From contig CAMYJM010000119.1 of the NCBI GenBank assembly GCA_947258635.1, forward strand, positions 1-11,825: a stretch of DNA of 11,825 nt, given 5' to 3'. Origin of the DNA: an uncultured Acidimicrobiaceae bacterium. GTDB taxonomy: Bacteria; Actinomycetota; Acidimicrobiia; Spongiisociales; UBA5794. Numbering within the stretch: the first letter of the stretch is position 1; each line of letters begins with the position of its first letter. The notes beneath the pieces are model-generated. The model searched no databases. It worked only from the letters and a program-made list of their open reading frames with translations, and had not been told where the DNA came from. Shown piece by piece: positions 1-7,190 of the stretch. The translations under genes were made by a program, and so were the position numbers.

Positions 1-711
1 GGCCACTCCGTCGGCGCCGAAACGCAGTGCCCCCACCTGGCGCTGCATCTCGATGAGGGCGGCCCGGGCCACCTCCGGGTAGTCGGATGCCCGCGCCAGG
101 CGGCGCGCCGTTTCCGGTTCCCAGAACTTGAAGTCGGGCATGTAGATGTCGATCAGACCGTCCATGAGATCGAGCGACACCAACGCGTCGTATGCCGATG
201 TGTTGTAGACGAGGGGGACCCTGAGGCCGCGGGGCACGGCAAGCGCAATTGCCTCCACGAGTTGCGGCGCCACATGCTCGGGAGTCACGAAGTTGATGTT
301 GTGGCATCCCTCAGCCTGCAGGGCCAGCATGAGGTCGGCGATCTGGTCGGCGGTGTACGTACGCCCGGCCTCCCGGGACGAGATATCCCAGTTCTGGCAG
401 AACACACACTTGAGATTGCAGTAGGAGAAGAAGATCGTGCCGGAGCCGCGGTGGCCCCGCAGGCAGTCCTCCTCACCGAAGTGGGCAAAGGCGCTGGCCA
501 CGTACGGCCAGCGGCCGGTGTGGCACACCGCTTTCTCGTCGCGCAGCCTGTCGACCTCACAGTCACGGGGACACGCCCTGCAGTTCGCCAGTTCGGCGTG
601 AGCCGCCTCGACCTTGCTGTCGAGACCGCCGTCCCGCCAGGTGGCGAGGTAGGCCGGCTCGTAGTCGCCGACGAGGAACTGCTGATCGACCCGCCGGGCG
701 GAAGCTGTCAT
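1..711 (-). CDS. PflA-type radical SAM protein (COG1313-like), 3' end cut by window edge
   Basis: The visible 237 residues belong to the radical SAM superfamily, in the group often named putative pyruvate formate-lyase activating enzyme. The SAM/4Fe-4S motif CNLKCVFC (CxxxCxxC, Cys98/102/105) is followed by QNWDIS, typical of this group. An N-terminal cysteine set (Cys44, 47, 51 and 63) may bind a second cluster or zinc. Downstream segments such as NINFVTPEH and DIYMPDFKFW also match the family, whose members are generally longer than the part seen here, so the C-terminus lies outside the window. By family, it should cleave S-adenosylmethionine to a 5'-deoxyadenosyl radical in the cytoplasm; the substrate cannot be told. 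Start: ATG 711 is used. TTG 720, with GGAG five bases upstream, and ATG 741 are in-frame alternatives. It lies 34 bases after the GMC oxidoreductase gene on the same strand and is probably co-transcribed with it. Confidence 0.88.
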   Translation of the reverse strand, partial: MTASARRVDQQFLVGDYEPAYLATWRDGGLDSKVEAAHAELANCRACPRDCEVDRLRDEKAVCHTGRWPYVASAFAHFGEEDCLRGHRGSGTIFFSYCNLKCVFCQNWDISSREAGRTYTADQIADLMLALQAEGCHNINFVTPEHVAPQLVEAIALAVPRGLRVPLVYNTSAYDALVSLDLMDGLIDIYMPDFKFWEPETARRLARASDYPEVARAALIEMQRQVGALRFGADGVA

Positions 712-745
712 TTGCCCCAACCGTACTCCAGGCGGGCGCATGCTC

Positions 746-2335
746 CTACCCGGCTTTCTCGGGAACCTGCGACATGATGTACTCGGAGAGGGCAGTGATG
801 GTGAGGCTGGGGTTGACGCCCAGGTTGGCCGGCACCACCGAGCCATCGGCTACGAACATGTTCGGGTAGCCGAAGACCTGGCCGTCGAAACCCACCACGC
901 CTTTGTCAGGCGAGTCGGCCATGGAGCACCCGCCGAGGATGTGGGCAGTCGTGGGTGCATCGAACAACACCTCCGACCACATGCTCTTGGGGTGGCCGTT
1001 CATCTTCTTGGCCATCATCGATGCGACCTGGTTCGCCACCGGAATGTAGGAACGGACCCGATGCTGACCTTCCGGCACGGCGGAAGTGATGCCGTGGCGG
1101 CCGCCCTTCCACCACCGGGGCCGATAACGCAGGTTGAGGTAATTCTCATCGGTCTGCATCACGAGCAGGATCGACTGGCGGGCGCTCTGGCCGGGGAGCC
1201 ACAAGGCCTTGAGGAACTGCACCGGGTGACGGACGATGTTGCCGAGCAGCCGCACCCAACGCGGCAGCACCCCGCCGCCGTCGGTCATCACCGTCAGCAG
1301 GCCGGAGAGGGCGTCCGAGCCCTTGTTGTAGCGCACCATCTCGATGTGCGTCGTGTCGTCGGCGTAGATGCCGGACGTGATCGCTATCTGATCGTTCCAG
1401 TCCACGGAGGTGTCACTCGAATCGACCGTCAGAATCGACTCCGAATTGGTCCGCACGTAGTCGCCCAGACTGTCCGACAGGTCGGGAAGCAACCCTTCCT
1501 GCTTACACTTCATGAGCAGCTTGACCGAGCCCATTACACCGCCGCTGAACACGACGCCCCCGGTGGTGAATGAGCGTGACCGATGCAGCCAACCGGTCGA
1601 CTTGCGCGTCGCCACTTCGTAATCGGCGTCGATCTGGCGTACTCCGGTCACCTCGGACTCCGCAATGATCTTCACACCGAGCTTCTCCGCCAGGTACAGG
1701 TAGTTGCGATCCAGGGTGTTCTTTGCGCCGACCGGGCAACCCACCATGCAGGCACCGCAGAAGGTACAGCCGGTGCGATCGGGACCGTCGCCGTCGAAGT
1801 ACGGGTCGGGAACAGTCAGGTCCGGCTCCCCGAAGAAGATCCCCACGTCGTTGATGTGGAACGTGTCCTCGCCGCGCAGTTCGATGCCGACCTCACGCAG
1901 CACTTCGTCGGAGCGACCGATCTGGGGCGACGGGTTGGCGCCCAGCATCCGCCTCGCCTCGGCGTAGTGGGGCGCCAGCTTCTCCTTCCAATCGCCCGGG
2001 CCCCATTCAGGTTTGGCAAACACGTCGTCGGGCGGGACGAGGAGTTGGTTGGCATAAACCAGGCTGCCGCCACCCACTCCCCCGCCGTGGAGCACCAGCA
2101 CGTGCTTGAACAGCGTGAGCATCTGGATCCCGTACAGGCCGATCTGCGGCATCCACAGGAACTTGCGCAGGTTCCAGCTGGTCTTGGGGAAGTCTTCCGG
2201 GTGGTATCGCTTCCCCTTCTCGATCACGGCAACCCGGTAGCCCTTCTGGGCGAGGCGCAGCGCCGCCACCGACCCCCCAAAGCCCGAGCCGATCACCACG
2301 AAGTCGTAGTCCAGCTCCTGCGTCCATGCCGCCAC
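746..2335 (-). CDS. FAD-dependent GMC oxidoreductase, cholesterol oxidase (ChoD)-like
   Basis: This 529-residue flavoprotein of the glucose-methanol-choline family probably oxidises an alcohol, perhaps a sterol-like or hydrophobic one. The FAD Rossmann motif VVIGSGFGGS lies at about residues 13-22, and a Gly-rich segment (GGGVGGGSLVYAN) at about 84-96. The C-terminal family block carries the expected active-site pair, His465 in HILGG and Asn508 in GVNPSLT. A cysteine motif at 190-200 (CTFCGACMVGC, then PVGAKNTLD) is laid out like a ferredoxin 4Fe-4S site; similar cysteines are, from memory, found in ChoD-type proteins. No signal peptide is seen, so it is probably cytoplasmic. Start: GTG 2335 is chosen because GGAGG lies six bases upstream. 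The frame is open for 20 more codons to ATG 2395, but that extension is unlike the family N-terminus. The exact substrate is unknown. Confidence 0.88.
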   Translation of the reverse strand: MAAWTQELDYDFVVIGSGFGGSVAALRLAQKGYRVAVIEKGKRYHPEDFPKTSWNLRKFLWMPQIGLYGIQMLTLFKHVLVLHGGGVGGGSLVYANQLLVPPDDVFAKPEWGPGDWKEKLAPHYAEARRMLGANPSPQIGRSDEVLREVGIELRGEDTFHINDVGIFFGEPDLTVPDPYFDGDGPDRTGCTFCGACMVGCPVGAKNTLDRNYLYLAEKLGVKIIAESEVTGVRQIDADYEVATRKSTGWLHRSRSFTTGGVVFSGGVMGSVKLLMKCKQEGLLPDLSDSLGDYVRTNSESILTVDSSDTSVDWNDQIAITSGIYADDTTHIEMVRYNKGSDALSGLLTVMTDGGGVLPRWVRLLGNIVRHPVQFLKALWLPGQSARQSILLVMQTDENYLNLRYRPRWWKGGRHGITSAVPEGQHRVRSYIPVANQVASMMAKKMNGHPKSMWSEVLFDAPTTAHILGGCSMADSPDKGVVGFDGQVFGYPNMFVADGSVVPANLGVNPSLTITALSEYIMSQVPEKAG

Positions 2336-2427
2336 TGTCAACCTCCATGGTTCGATCATCCTGAACACTACCCGGGCGCCGTCTGCCGCATCCAAGGCCC
2401 CAGGCAGTATCGTTGAGGTGATCGGAG
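2336..2427. promoter_or_regulatory. Divergent intergenic region, probable promoters for the GMC gene and the lipoprotein gene
   Basis: The 92 bases between two divergent genes must hold at least the leader of each. On the minus strand a TTGGAT and a TAGTGT lie 19 bases apart upstream of the GMC gene, a weak match to a housekeeping promoter with a slightly long spacer. No convincing -35/-10 pair is seen on the plus strand. This is a positional inference with weak motif support. Confidence 0.25.
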
Positions 2428-3519
2428 GTGATCCGCGTCACGGGCCTCAGCAGCCAGCGCTCCACGGCACGGCGCCGATTCAAGTCACGGCGCCGCGTCG
2501 GGCTGATCCTCGCCGTCGTCCTCGCCCTCCCCGTGGCTTGCGGAGACGATCCAGCCGGGGACGCCGCCTCCGGCGAGGTCGTCATCTACACGTCGATGCC
2601 CCACTCGGTCGTAGATCGACTCGCCGGCGTCATCGAACAACGCTTTCCGGACCTCGCGGGCAACTACTGGCTGTCAATGGGGTCCGGCATCACTGTGCGC
2701 ATCGTGCGGGCCCGCACCGGTGACCTGCAGCGGCGCATGGCCGACGAGATCGACAGCGGCGGCCTCCGGGCCGATGTGATCTGGTTGGCCGAGCCCTCTC
2801 CTTACGAGGCGTACAAGGACATGGAGCTGCTGGCCCCATATACCCCGCCGGCGGATGCTCCGATCCCCGCCGACTACGTCGATCCGGATGGCTACTACGT
2901 CGCGGGTCGCGTCATCAGCATGGTGATTGCATGGAACACCACATTGCGAGCCGAAGCGCCCGCCGACTGGCCGGACCTGCGGGACATCGAGTCGACCGCG
3001 TTCCCGGGCCCGGAGTCTGGAGCGGCGCGCGCCACCATCAGCGCTCTGGTGGAGCAATACGGCCGAGGTTTCTTCGATGGATTGGCCAGCAACGGCACAG
3101 CTCCGGTCGCCAGCAATGGGGCCGCACGGGACGGTCTCGTCGCCGGGAGGTTCGAGGCAGTGGCCGTCCTCGACTACATGGCCCGCCGGGCTCGAGATGA
3201 CGGTGCCACTATCGATTGGATTTACCCCGCGAGCGGGACGGTGGTCATCCCGAGCCCCATAGCAATCACCGCCGATGCGCCGAATCCCGACGCCGCCAGA
3301 GCCGTCCTCGACTTCATCCTCTCCCGGCCCGGCCAGGAGATCGTCGTTCAACTCGGCAGCTTCTACCCGGTGCGGACAGATGTGGCGCCGCCGGAGGGGG
3401 CCCCTCCGCTGGACACGATCCCCACCCTCGACGTCGACTGGAAGGCACTCGCCACTGAGACCGCGGCGATCAGCACCCTCTGGAGCGGCGTCTTCGACCA
3501 GCCGGCGCCCGCTCCATAG
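2428..3519 (+). CDS. Substrate-binding lipoprotein of an ABC importer, FbpA/AfuA-like (COG1840 type)
   Basis: This 363-residue protein has an Arg-rich N-terminus, a hydrophobic stretch (about residues 24-36) and a lipobox-like LPVAC with Cys38, so it is probably an anchored extracellular lipoprotein. Its mature part begins with GEVVIYTSMP and contains ADVIWLAEPS, AITADAPNPDAARAVLDFILS and GSFYPVRTDV. This is the pattern of type II binding proteins for ferric iron and related small ligands. The adjacent-tyrosine ferric-binding signature is not evident, so the ligand is unassigned; phosphonates, polyamines or metals are all possible. No permease or ATPase gene lies next to it. Start: GTG 2428 has GAGG nine bases upstream. 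RR residues before the hydrophobic stretch resemble a weak Tat signal, but Sec export is the simpler reading. The gene stands alone between divergent and downstream units. Confidence 0.85.
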   Translation: MIRVTGLSSQRSTARRRFKSRRRVGLILAVVLALPVACGDDPAGDAASGEVVIYTSMPHSVVDRLAGVIEQRFPDLAGNYWLSMGSGITVRIVRARTGDLQRRMADEIDSGGLRADVIWLAEPSPYEAYKDMELLAPYTPPADAPIPADYVDPDGYYVAGRVISMVIAWNTTLRAEAPADWPDLRDIESTAFPGPESGAARATISALVEQYGRGFFDGLASNGTAPVASNGAARDGLVAGRFEAVAVLDYMARRARDDGATIDWIYPASGTVVIPSPIAITADAPNPDAARAVLDFILSRPGQEIVVQLGSFYPVRTDVAPPEGAPPLDTIPTLDVDWKALATETAAISTLWSGVFDQPAPAP

Positions 3520-3619
3520 CGGGCCCCGACCCCGCACGCACCATTGCCGGCAGCGCCGCCGCGTCATCCGGTAGGTTGATGCCAGGACTCCGCGCGGTCC
3601 GTCAGCTTCGGAGGTGGCC

Positions 3620-4570
3620 GTGGAGCCGATGCCGGAAGAGCAGCTCGAGCTATACACGCTGATGGTGAGGTCGCGGGCGTTCGAGGAGAGGGCCGGTGCA
3701 CTCGTGGCGGCCGGCGAGGTTCCGGGCTCATGGCTGAGTGGAATCGGCCAGGAAGGGACCATGGGAACCATCTGCCAGCTGCGCCCCGACGACTACCTGA
3801 CATACACCCATCGGGGGGCGTACAGCTTCATCGGACGCGGCAGCGACCCCGGTCGGCTCCTCGCCGAACTGCTCGGCAAGCGCACGGGCTACTGCCGTGG
3901 CAAGGGGGGCCGGCACATCGCCGACCTCGAGCACGGCATCTTGGGCAAGAGCGGCACCATCGGCGGGCATGCCCCGCTGGCGATCGGCGTGGCCACCGCG
4001 ATCCAGATCCGCGACGGCGACCAGGTGGTCGTATCGCTGTTCGGCGAAGGCACCAGCAACCGGGGCACCACGCATGCGGCAATGAACGCCGCCGCCGTGT
4101 GGCGGCTGCCGGTCGTGTGGGTGTGTGAGAACAACGGGTATATGGGCAATGTGCCCGCTCCGATGTATACGGCCGTGGCCGACATCGCCGCCATGGCCCC
4201 GGGCTATGGAATGCCCGGCGAGGTGATGGACGGCAACGACGTGCTGGCCGTTCATCGAGCGGCCGCGGTGGCGATCGCGCGGGCCCGGGCCGGCAACGGG
4301 CCATCGCTTCTGGAGCTGAAGACCTACCGAATGCGGCCGTTCGGCGAGACCAGCACCGACCTCCGCGACCCTCGGGAGGCTGCCGCGTGGCTGGGGCAGG
4401 ACCCGATTGAGCGCTTCCGGCGCCGCCTTCTCGAGGCCGGTGTGCTGACGGACGCGGCCGCCCAGGCCGTCGACGAAGCCGCCCGTGCGGAGATGGATGC
4501 GGCCGCGACGTATGCGCTCGAGAGCCCCCTGCCGGCCGCCGCCGATGCGTTCGAAGACCTCTACGCCTGA
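3620..4570 (+). CDS. Thiamine-diphosphate E1 component, alpha subunit (acetoin/2-oxo-acid dehydrogenase type), atypical active site
   Basis: This 316-residue protein matches E1-alpha/AcoA-type subunits along its length. It has GKRTGYCRGKGG, HIADLEHGILG, TSNRGTTHAAMN, ENNGY and YGMPGEVMDGNDV. The Mg-TPP motif is present but reads GEG (142-144) instead of GDG, with Asn-Asn about 28 residues later. Three conserved active-site places differ. The usual YRxHGH is HRGAYS (64-69), GGSMH is GGRH, and the late HGHSxSD loop is FGETSTD (241-247). By family it should decarboxylate a 2-oxo acid, or cleave acetoin, on TPP together with the beta subunit. The missing histidines make the standard reductive acylation of an E2 lipoyl group doubtful. 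Start: GTG 3620 has GGAGG five bases upstream; GTG 3614 and ATG 3629 are less well spaced. Its stop overlaps the start of the beta gene, so they are translationally coupled. Confidence 0.87.
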   Translation: MEPMPEEQLELYTLMVRSRAFEERAGALVAAGEVPGSWLSGIGQEGTMGTICQLRPDDYLTYTHRGAYSFIGRGSDPGRLLAELLGKRTGYCRGKGGRHIADLEHGILGKSGTIGGHAPLAIGVATAIQIRDGDQVVVSLFGEGTSNRGTTHAAMNAAAVWRLPVVWVCENNGYMGNVPAPMYTAVADIAAMAPGYGMPGEVMDGNDVLAVHRAAAVAIARARAGNGPSLLELKTYRMRPFGETSTDLRDPREAAAWLGQDPIERFRRRLLEAGVLTDAAAQAVDEAARAEMDAAATYALESPLPAAADAFEDLYA

Positions 4571-5553
4571 TGCGCTCCCTCACCGTCACCGAGGCCATGA
4601 ACGAGGCGTTGCGGGAGGAGATGCGGCGCGACCCGACGGTCTACGTGCTCGGCCTCGGCCTGTACCCGAGCGCCGGTGACAGCGCCACCGGTGGTTTGGT
4701 CGAAGAGTTCGGCGAGAAACGGGTGCGGTCGGCTCCCATGAGCGAAACGGTCATAGCCGGATCCGCGGTAGGAGCCGCCCTCGCCGGCATGCGGCCGGTG
4801 GCCGAACTGCACCTTGCCGACTTCGCCTTCAACGCCCTCGATGAGATCTTGTCCAAGGCAGGCAAGTGGCGATACGTGCACGGCGCCAACCACGGCATGA
4901 CACTGCCCATCGTCTTCCTGCAGGGGATCGGCGGCTATGTATCGGCGGGCGCCGAGCACTCGCAGTCGCCGGTGGCGCTCTACTGGCACTTCCCCGGCCT
5001 CAAGATCGTCGTGCCGACAACGCCACATGATGCCAAGGGGCTGCTCAAGACGGCGGTGCGCGACGACAACCCGGTGCTCTTTTTCACCCACAAGCTCCTC
5101 GACGACGCCGGCCCCGTGCCCGATGAGGACTACCTGGTGCCCTTCGGCGTTGCCGAGATCCGGCGGCCCGGCGCCGACGTCACGGTGGTGGCGACCTCCT
5201 ACATGGTGACCCTGGCCTTGCAGGCCGCCGCCAATCTGGAGCGCCGGGGCGTGGCTGTCGAGGTCATCGATCCCCGCACCCTCGAACCGCTCGACATCGA
5301 CACCATCGTCGACTCCGTACACAAGACGGGCCGCCTGGTGGTAGTCGACGAAGACACCCAACGGTGTGGCGTGGGGGCTGAGATCGGGGCCCAGGTGATG
5401 GAACGAGCCTTTGCCGCGCTACGAGCCCCGGTGGGGCGGGTCGCCAACCCCAATCTCCCGGTTCCCTACAGCCCCCCGCTCGAGGAGGCGGTGCTCCCCT
5501 CCGTGGCGAGGATCGAGGCGGCCGTACTCGCCACGCTCGATTCGATGCGTTGA
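4570..5553 (+). CDS. Thiamine-diphosphate E1 component, beta subunit
   Basis: This 327-residue protein is the beta partner of the preceding gene, starting with the TGATG overlap at 4568-4572. The catalytic-type glutamate is kept (Glu59 in APMSET, before AGSAVGAALAGMRPV). So are GAEHSQSP with His130, FPGLKIVVPTTPHDAKGLL, VVATSYMV, EVIDPRTLEPLD and the C-terminal PVPYSPPLEE. The region near residue 28, where E1-beta proteins usually have GED or GEEV followed by a Gly-rich turn, instead reads LGLGLYPSAGDSATGG. That divergence fits the unusual alpha subunit. The length is normal for the family. Subunits of this type form alpha2-beta2 tetramers with TPP bound between the alpha and beta chains. No lipoyl E2 or E3 gene follows in the window. 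The actual substrate is not known. Confidence 0.88.
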   Translation: MRSLTVTEAMNEALREEMRRDPTVYVLGLGLYPSAGDSATGGLVEEFGEKRVRSAPMSETVIAGSAVGAALAGMRPVAELHLADFAFNALDEILSKAGKWRYVHGANHGMTLPIVFLQGIGGYVSAGAEHSQSPVALYWHFPGLKIVVPTTPHDAKGLLKTAVRDDNPVLFFTHKLLDDAGPVPDEDYLVPFGVAEIRRPGADVTVVATSYMVTLALQAAANLERRGVAVEVIDPRTLEPLDIDTIVDSVHKTGRLVVVDEDTQRCGVGAEIGAQVMERAFAALRAPVGRVANPNLPVPYSPPLEEAVLPSVARIEAAVLATLDSMR

Positions 5554-5675
5554 GTCACCGGGTGGGGGCGGCCCGTGCCGGACCGGTAACTAGTCCAATC
5601 TCCACTGGCCAGGTTGCCCCTGTGAGCCCGGTTCGAGTCTCGATAGAGTACGCAAAGGTGGAAAGGACGACCAGG

Positions 5676-5939
5676 GTGCGCTTCATCCGATTCAAGAGAC
5701 GCCGGGCGCGAGAAGAGGTGGCCCCGCTCGATCGCGTCCGCCGGATCGGTTTGCTCAACGTCTACGAAGGTGCCGACCCCGAAGAGGTCATCCGCCGGAT
5801 ACGTTCCATGAGCTACGGCTCGACCAGCAGCGAGCAAGTCAAGCTCCGCATTGCCCACCAGGTGACCGAGAGCCTCGCCACCACACAGCCGGCTGCAACA
5901 ACCCCGGATGCAGCGCAACTACCCCGTCGCGTGGCGTAG
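5676..5939 (+). CDS. Small protein of unknown function (87 aa)
   Basis: I do not recognise this protein. It begins with a very basic stretch (FKRRRAREE). It then has RRIGLLNVYEGADPEEVIRRIRSM, which looks like a short strand followed by an amphipathic helix. A Ser/Thr-rich second half ends in a Pro/Ala-rich tail. There is no signal peptide or membrane segment. Start: GTG 5676 is preferred because AAAGGA lies eight bases upstream. The open frame continues back to 5550, but that part is low-complexity and overlaps the E1-beta stop. It lies 122 bases after the E1-beta gene, so it may have its own promoter. Its last 21 bases overlap the end of the convergent moeA-type gene. Confidence 0.6.
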   Translation: MRFIRFKRRRAREEVAPLDRVRRIGLLNVYEGADPEEVIRRIRSMSYGSTSSEQVKLRIAHQVTESLATTQPAATTPDAAQLPRRVA

Positions 5940-7190
5940 AAAGCCGAGCGCCCGCAATTCTTCGACGACCACAGGTTCGTCGAGGAGGCCGCGCAGGGCA
6001 GCCACCGCAGGCCGATCCCAACGAGCTTCCGGGACGGCGAAGTCGAATTGCTCGTCCTGGAGGAACCTGAACTCGAGCCCGGCAGTAGCGGCGACGGTGT
6101 CGAGGGTGACACCCCAATCCGCCCGGCCCTGCTCGATCGCGGCAGCCACCGCATGATGGGTTCGCGCCTGGTGCAGATAGCCGGCGGGACGGGCTCCGCC
6201 GAGCAGCCGGTCGATTATGACCCTGGTGCCGCTTCCCGGATTCCGATTGACCATGCGACGCGACCCGGCGCGGAGCAGGTCTCGCAGCGCTTCATCACCG
6301 GCCCCGGCCAGCTCGCCGTCCTCGAGCCTGAAGACGATCCCCTGACGACGCCGGTAGCCGGGAAGGAACTGCACACCCGGCGGCAGGAACGGAGTGTTGT
6401 ACTCGCCGGTCTCCTCGTCCATGAGATGGATCCCGGCGACGTCGGCCTCTCCCCGACCGACCGCGGTGATGCCGCCCATGGAACCCACCGGCACCATCTT
6501 CACGCGGTAGCCGCGGTCGGCGAGCAGCCCGAGCAGATAGTCGAACCCGACGCAATGGCTCCCGACGGCGGCCAAATCGGCGGGCCGCACCCCGGCATGC
6601 AGCAGGTGCACGGTGACCGCGGCACCTTCTTCGAGATACTCCGTAGCGGCCGGAATCCTGATGAAGCCATCGGCGCGTCCGAAGGCGGTCACGCTCCCCG
6701 AACCCGCCCCGATCGGGTAGGCGGCCAATCCGTCCCGACCCTCCACCAGATCGACCAGGTTGTACTCGGTGCGACCGGGCGCCGACGTGATCCGCAACGG
6801 CACCGCCGCCTCGACCAACCCACGCGGCGGCGCCGCTACCCCCGACAGCCGGCGCAATAGCGGGGCCACGAACTCGTAGAAGGTGAAGATGGCCGAAGTC
6901 GGGAACCCGGGAAGCACGACGACCGGGGTGCCGGCGACAACTGCCAAGAGGACGGGCTTACCCGGCTTGAGGGCGACTCCGTGGACGACGACCCCGGCCG
7001 ACCCTTCGCGGCGCTCCCCCATCCGATGCACCACGGTGGCGTTGATGTCGCCTTCGCCTTTCGAGGTTCCGCCCGACAACAGGACGACATCCACCGTCGG
7101 GGAGCCGGCGACCAGATCCCCGATGGCCTGCTCGAGCGCAGCCTCATCGTCGGGAATGATTCCGCAAGCCACCGGTTCGCAGCCGAGCTC
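5919..7190 (-). CDS. Second moeA, 3' part: MoeA C-terminal half fused to a PBP-like domain (separated from its 5' part by a frameshift)
   Basis: This 423-codon frame continues the MoeA reading after the apparent frameshift at about 7191-7193. It begins with ELGCEPVACGIIPDDEAAL. It carries the conserved MoeA motifs LLSGGTSKGEGD, a lysine-bearing ALKPGKP and LPGFPTSA, then the MoeA C-terminal beta domain. From about 6575 to the stop follows a periplasmic-binding-protein-like domain of the kind fused to MoeA in many archaea (PF12727-like). It shows VGSHCVGFDYLLGLL, GSMGGITAVGRGEADVAGIHLMDEETGEYN, RNPGSGTRVIIDRLL and HAVAAAIEQGRADWGV. The first start codon in this frame is GTG 7172, inside the conserved region and not preceded by a clear ribosome site, so it is unlikely to be an independent gene. 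MoeA inserts molybdate or tungstate into pterin-AMP; the fused domain could sense or deliver an oxyanion, which is an inference. Confidence 0.85.
   Translation of the reverse strand, partial: ELGCEPVACGIIPDDEAALEQAIGDLVAGSPTVDVVLLSGGTSKGEGDINATVVHRMGERREGSAGVVVHGVALKPGKPVLLAVVAGTPVVVLPGFPTSAIFTFYEFVAPLLRRLSGVAAPPRGLVEAAVPLRITSAPGRTEYNLVDLVEGRDGLAAYPIGAGSGSVTAFGRADGFIRIPAATEYLEEGAAVTVHLLHAGVRPADLAAVGSHCVGFDYLLGLLADRGYRVKMVPVGSMGGITAVGRGEADVAGIHLMDEETGEYNTPFLPPGVQFLPGYRRRQGIVFRLEDGELAGAGDEALRDLLRAGSRRMVNRNPGSGTRVIIDRLLGGARPAGYLHQARTHHAVAAAIEQGRADWGVTLDTVAATAGLEFRFLQDEQFDFAVPEARWDRPAVAALRGLLDEPVVVEELRALGFLRHATG

Noticed and set aside
740..2416. Two 277-codon plus-strand frames opposite the GMC oxidoreductase
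   Set aside because: They mirror the coding phase of the GMC gene and show no family motifs.
2674..3771. A 365-codon minus-strand frame
   Set aside because: It runs opposite the lipoprotein gene and into the E1-alpha gene, and has no domain signal or ribosome site; it is a shadow.
5554..5600. A possible terminator hairpin after the E1-beta gene
   Set aside because: The arms (CACCGGG and CCCGTG) pair only with a bulge and no T-run follows.
5625..5655. A tRNA-like T-loop (GGTTCGAGTC) after the E1-beta gene
   Set aside because: The bases on each side of the loop do not pair as a T-stem, and no acceptor or anticodon arm can be drawn.
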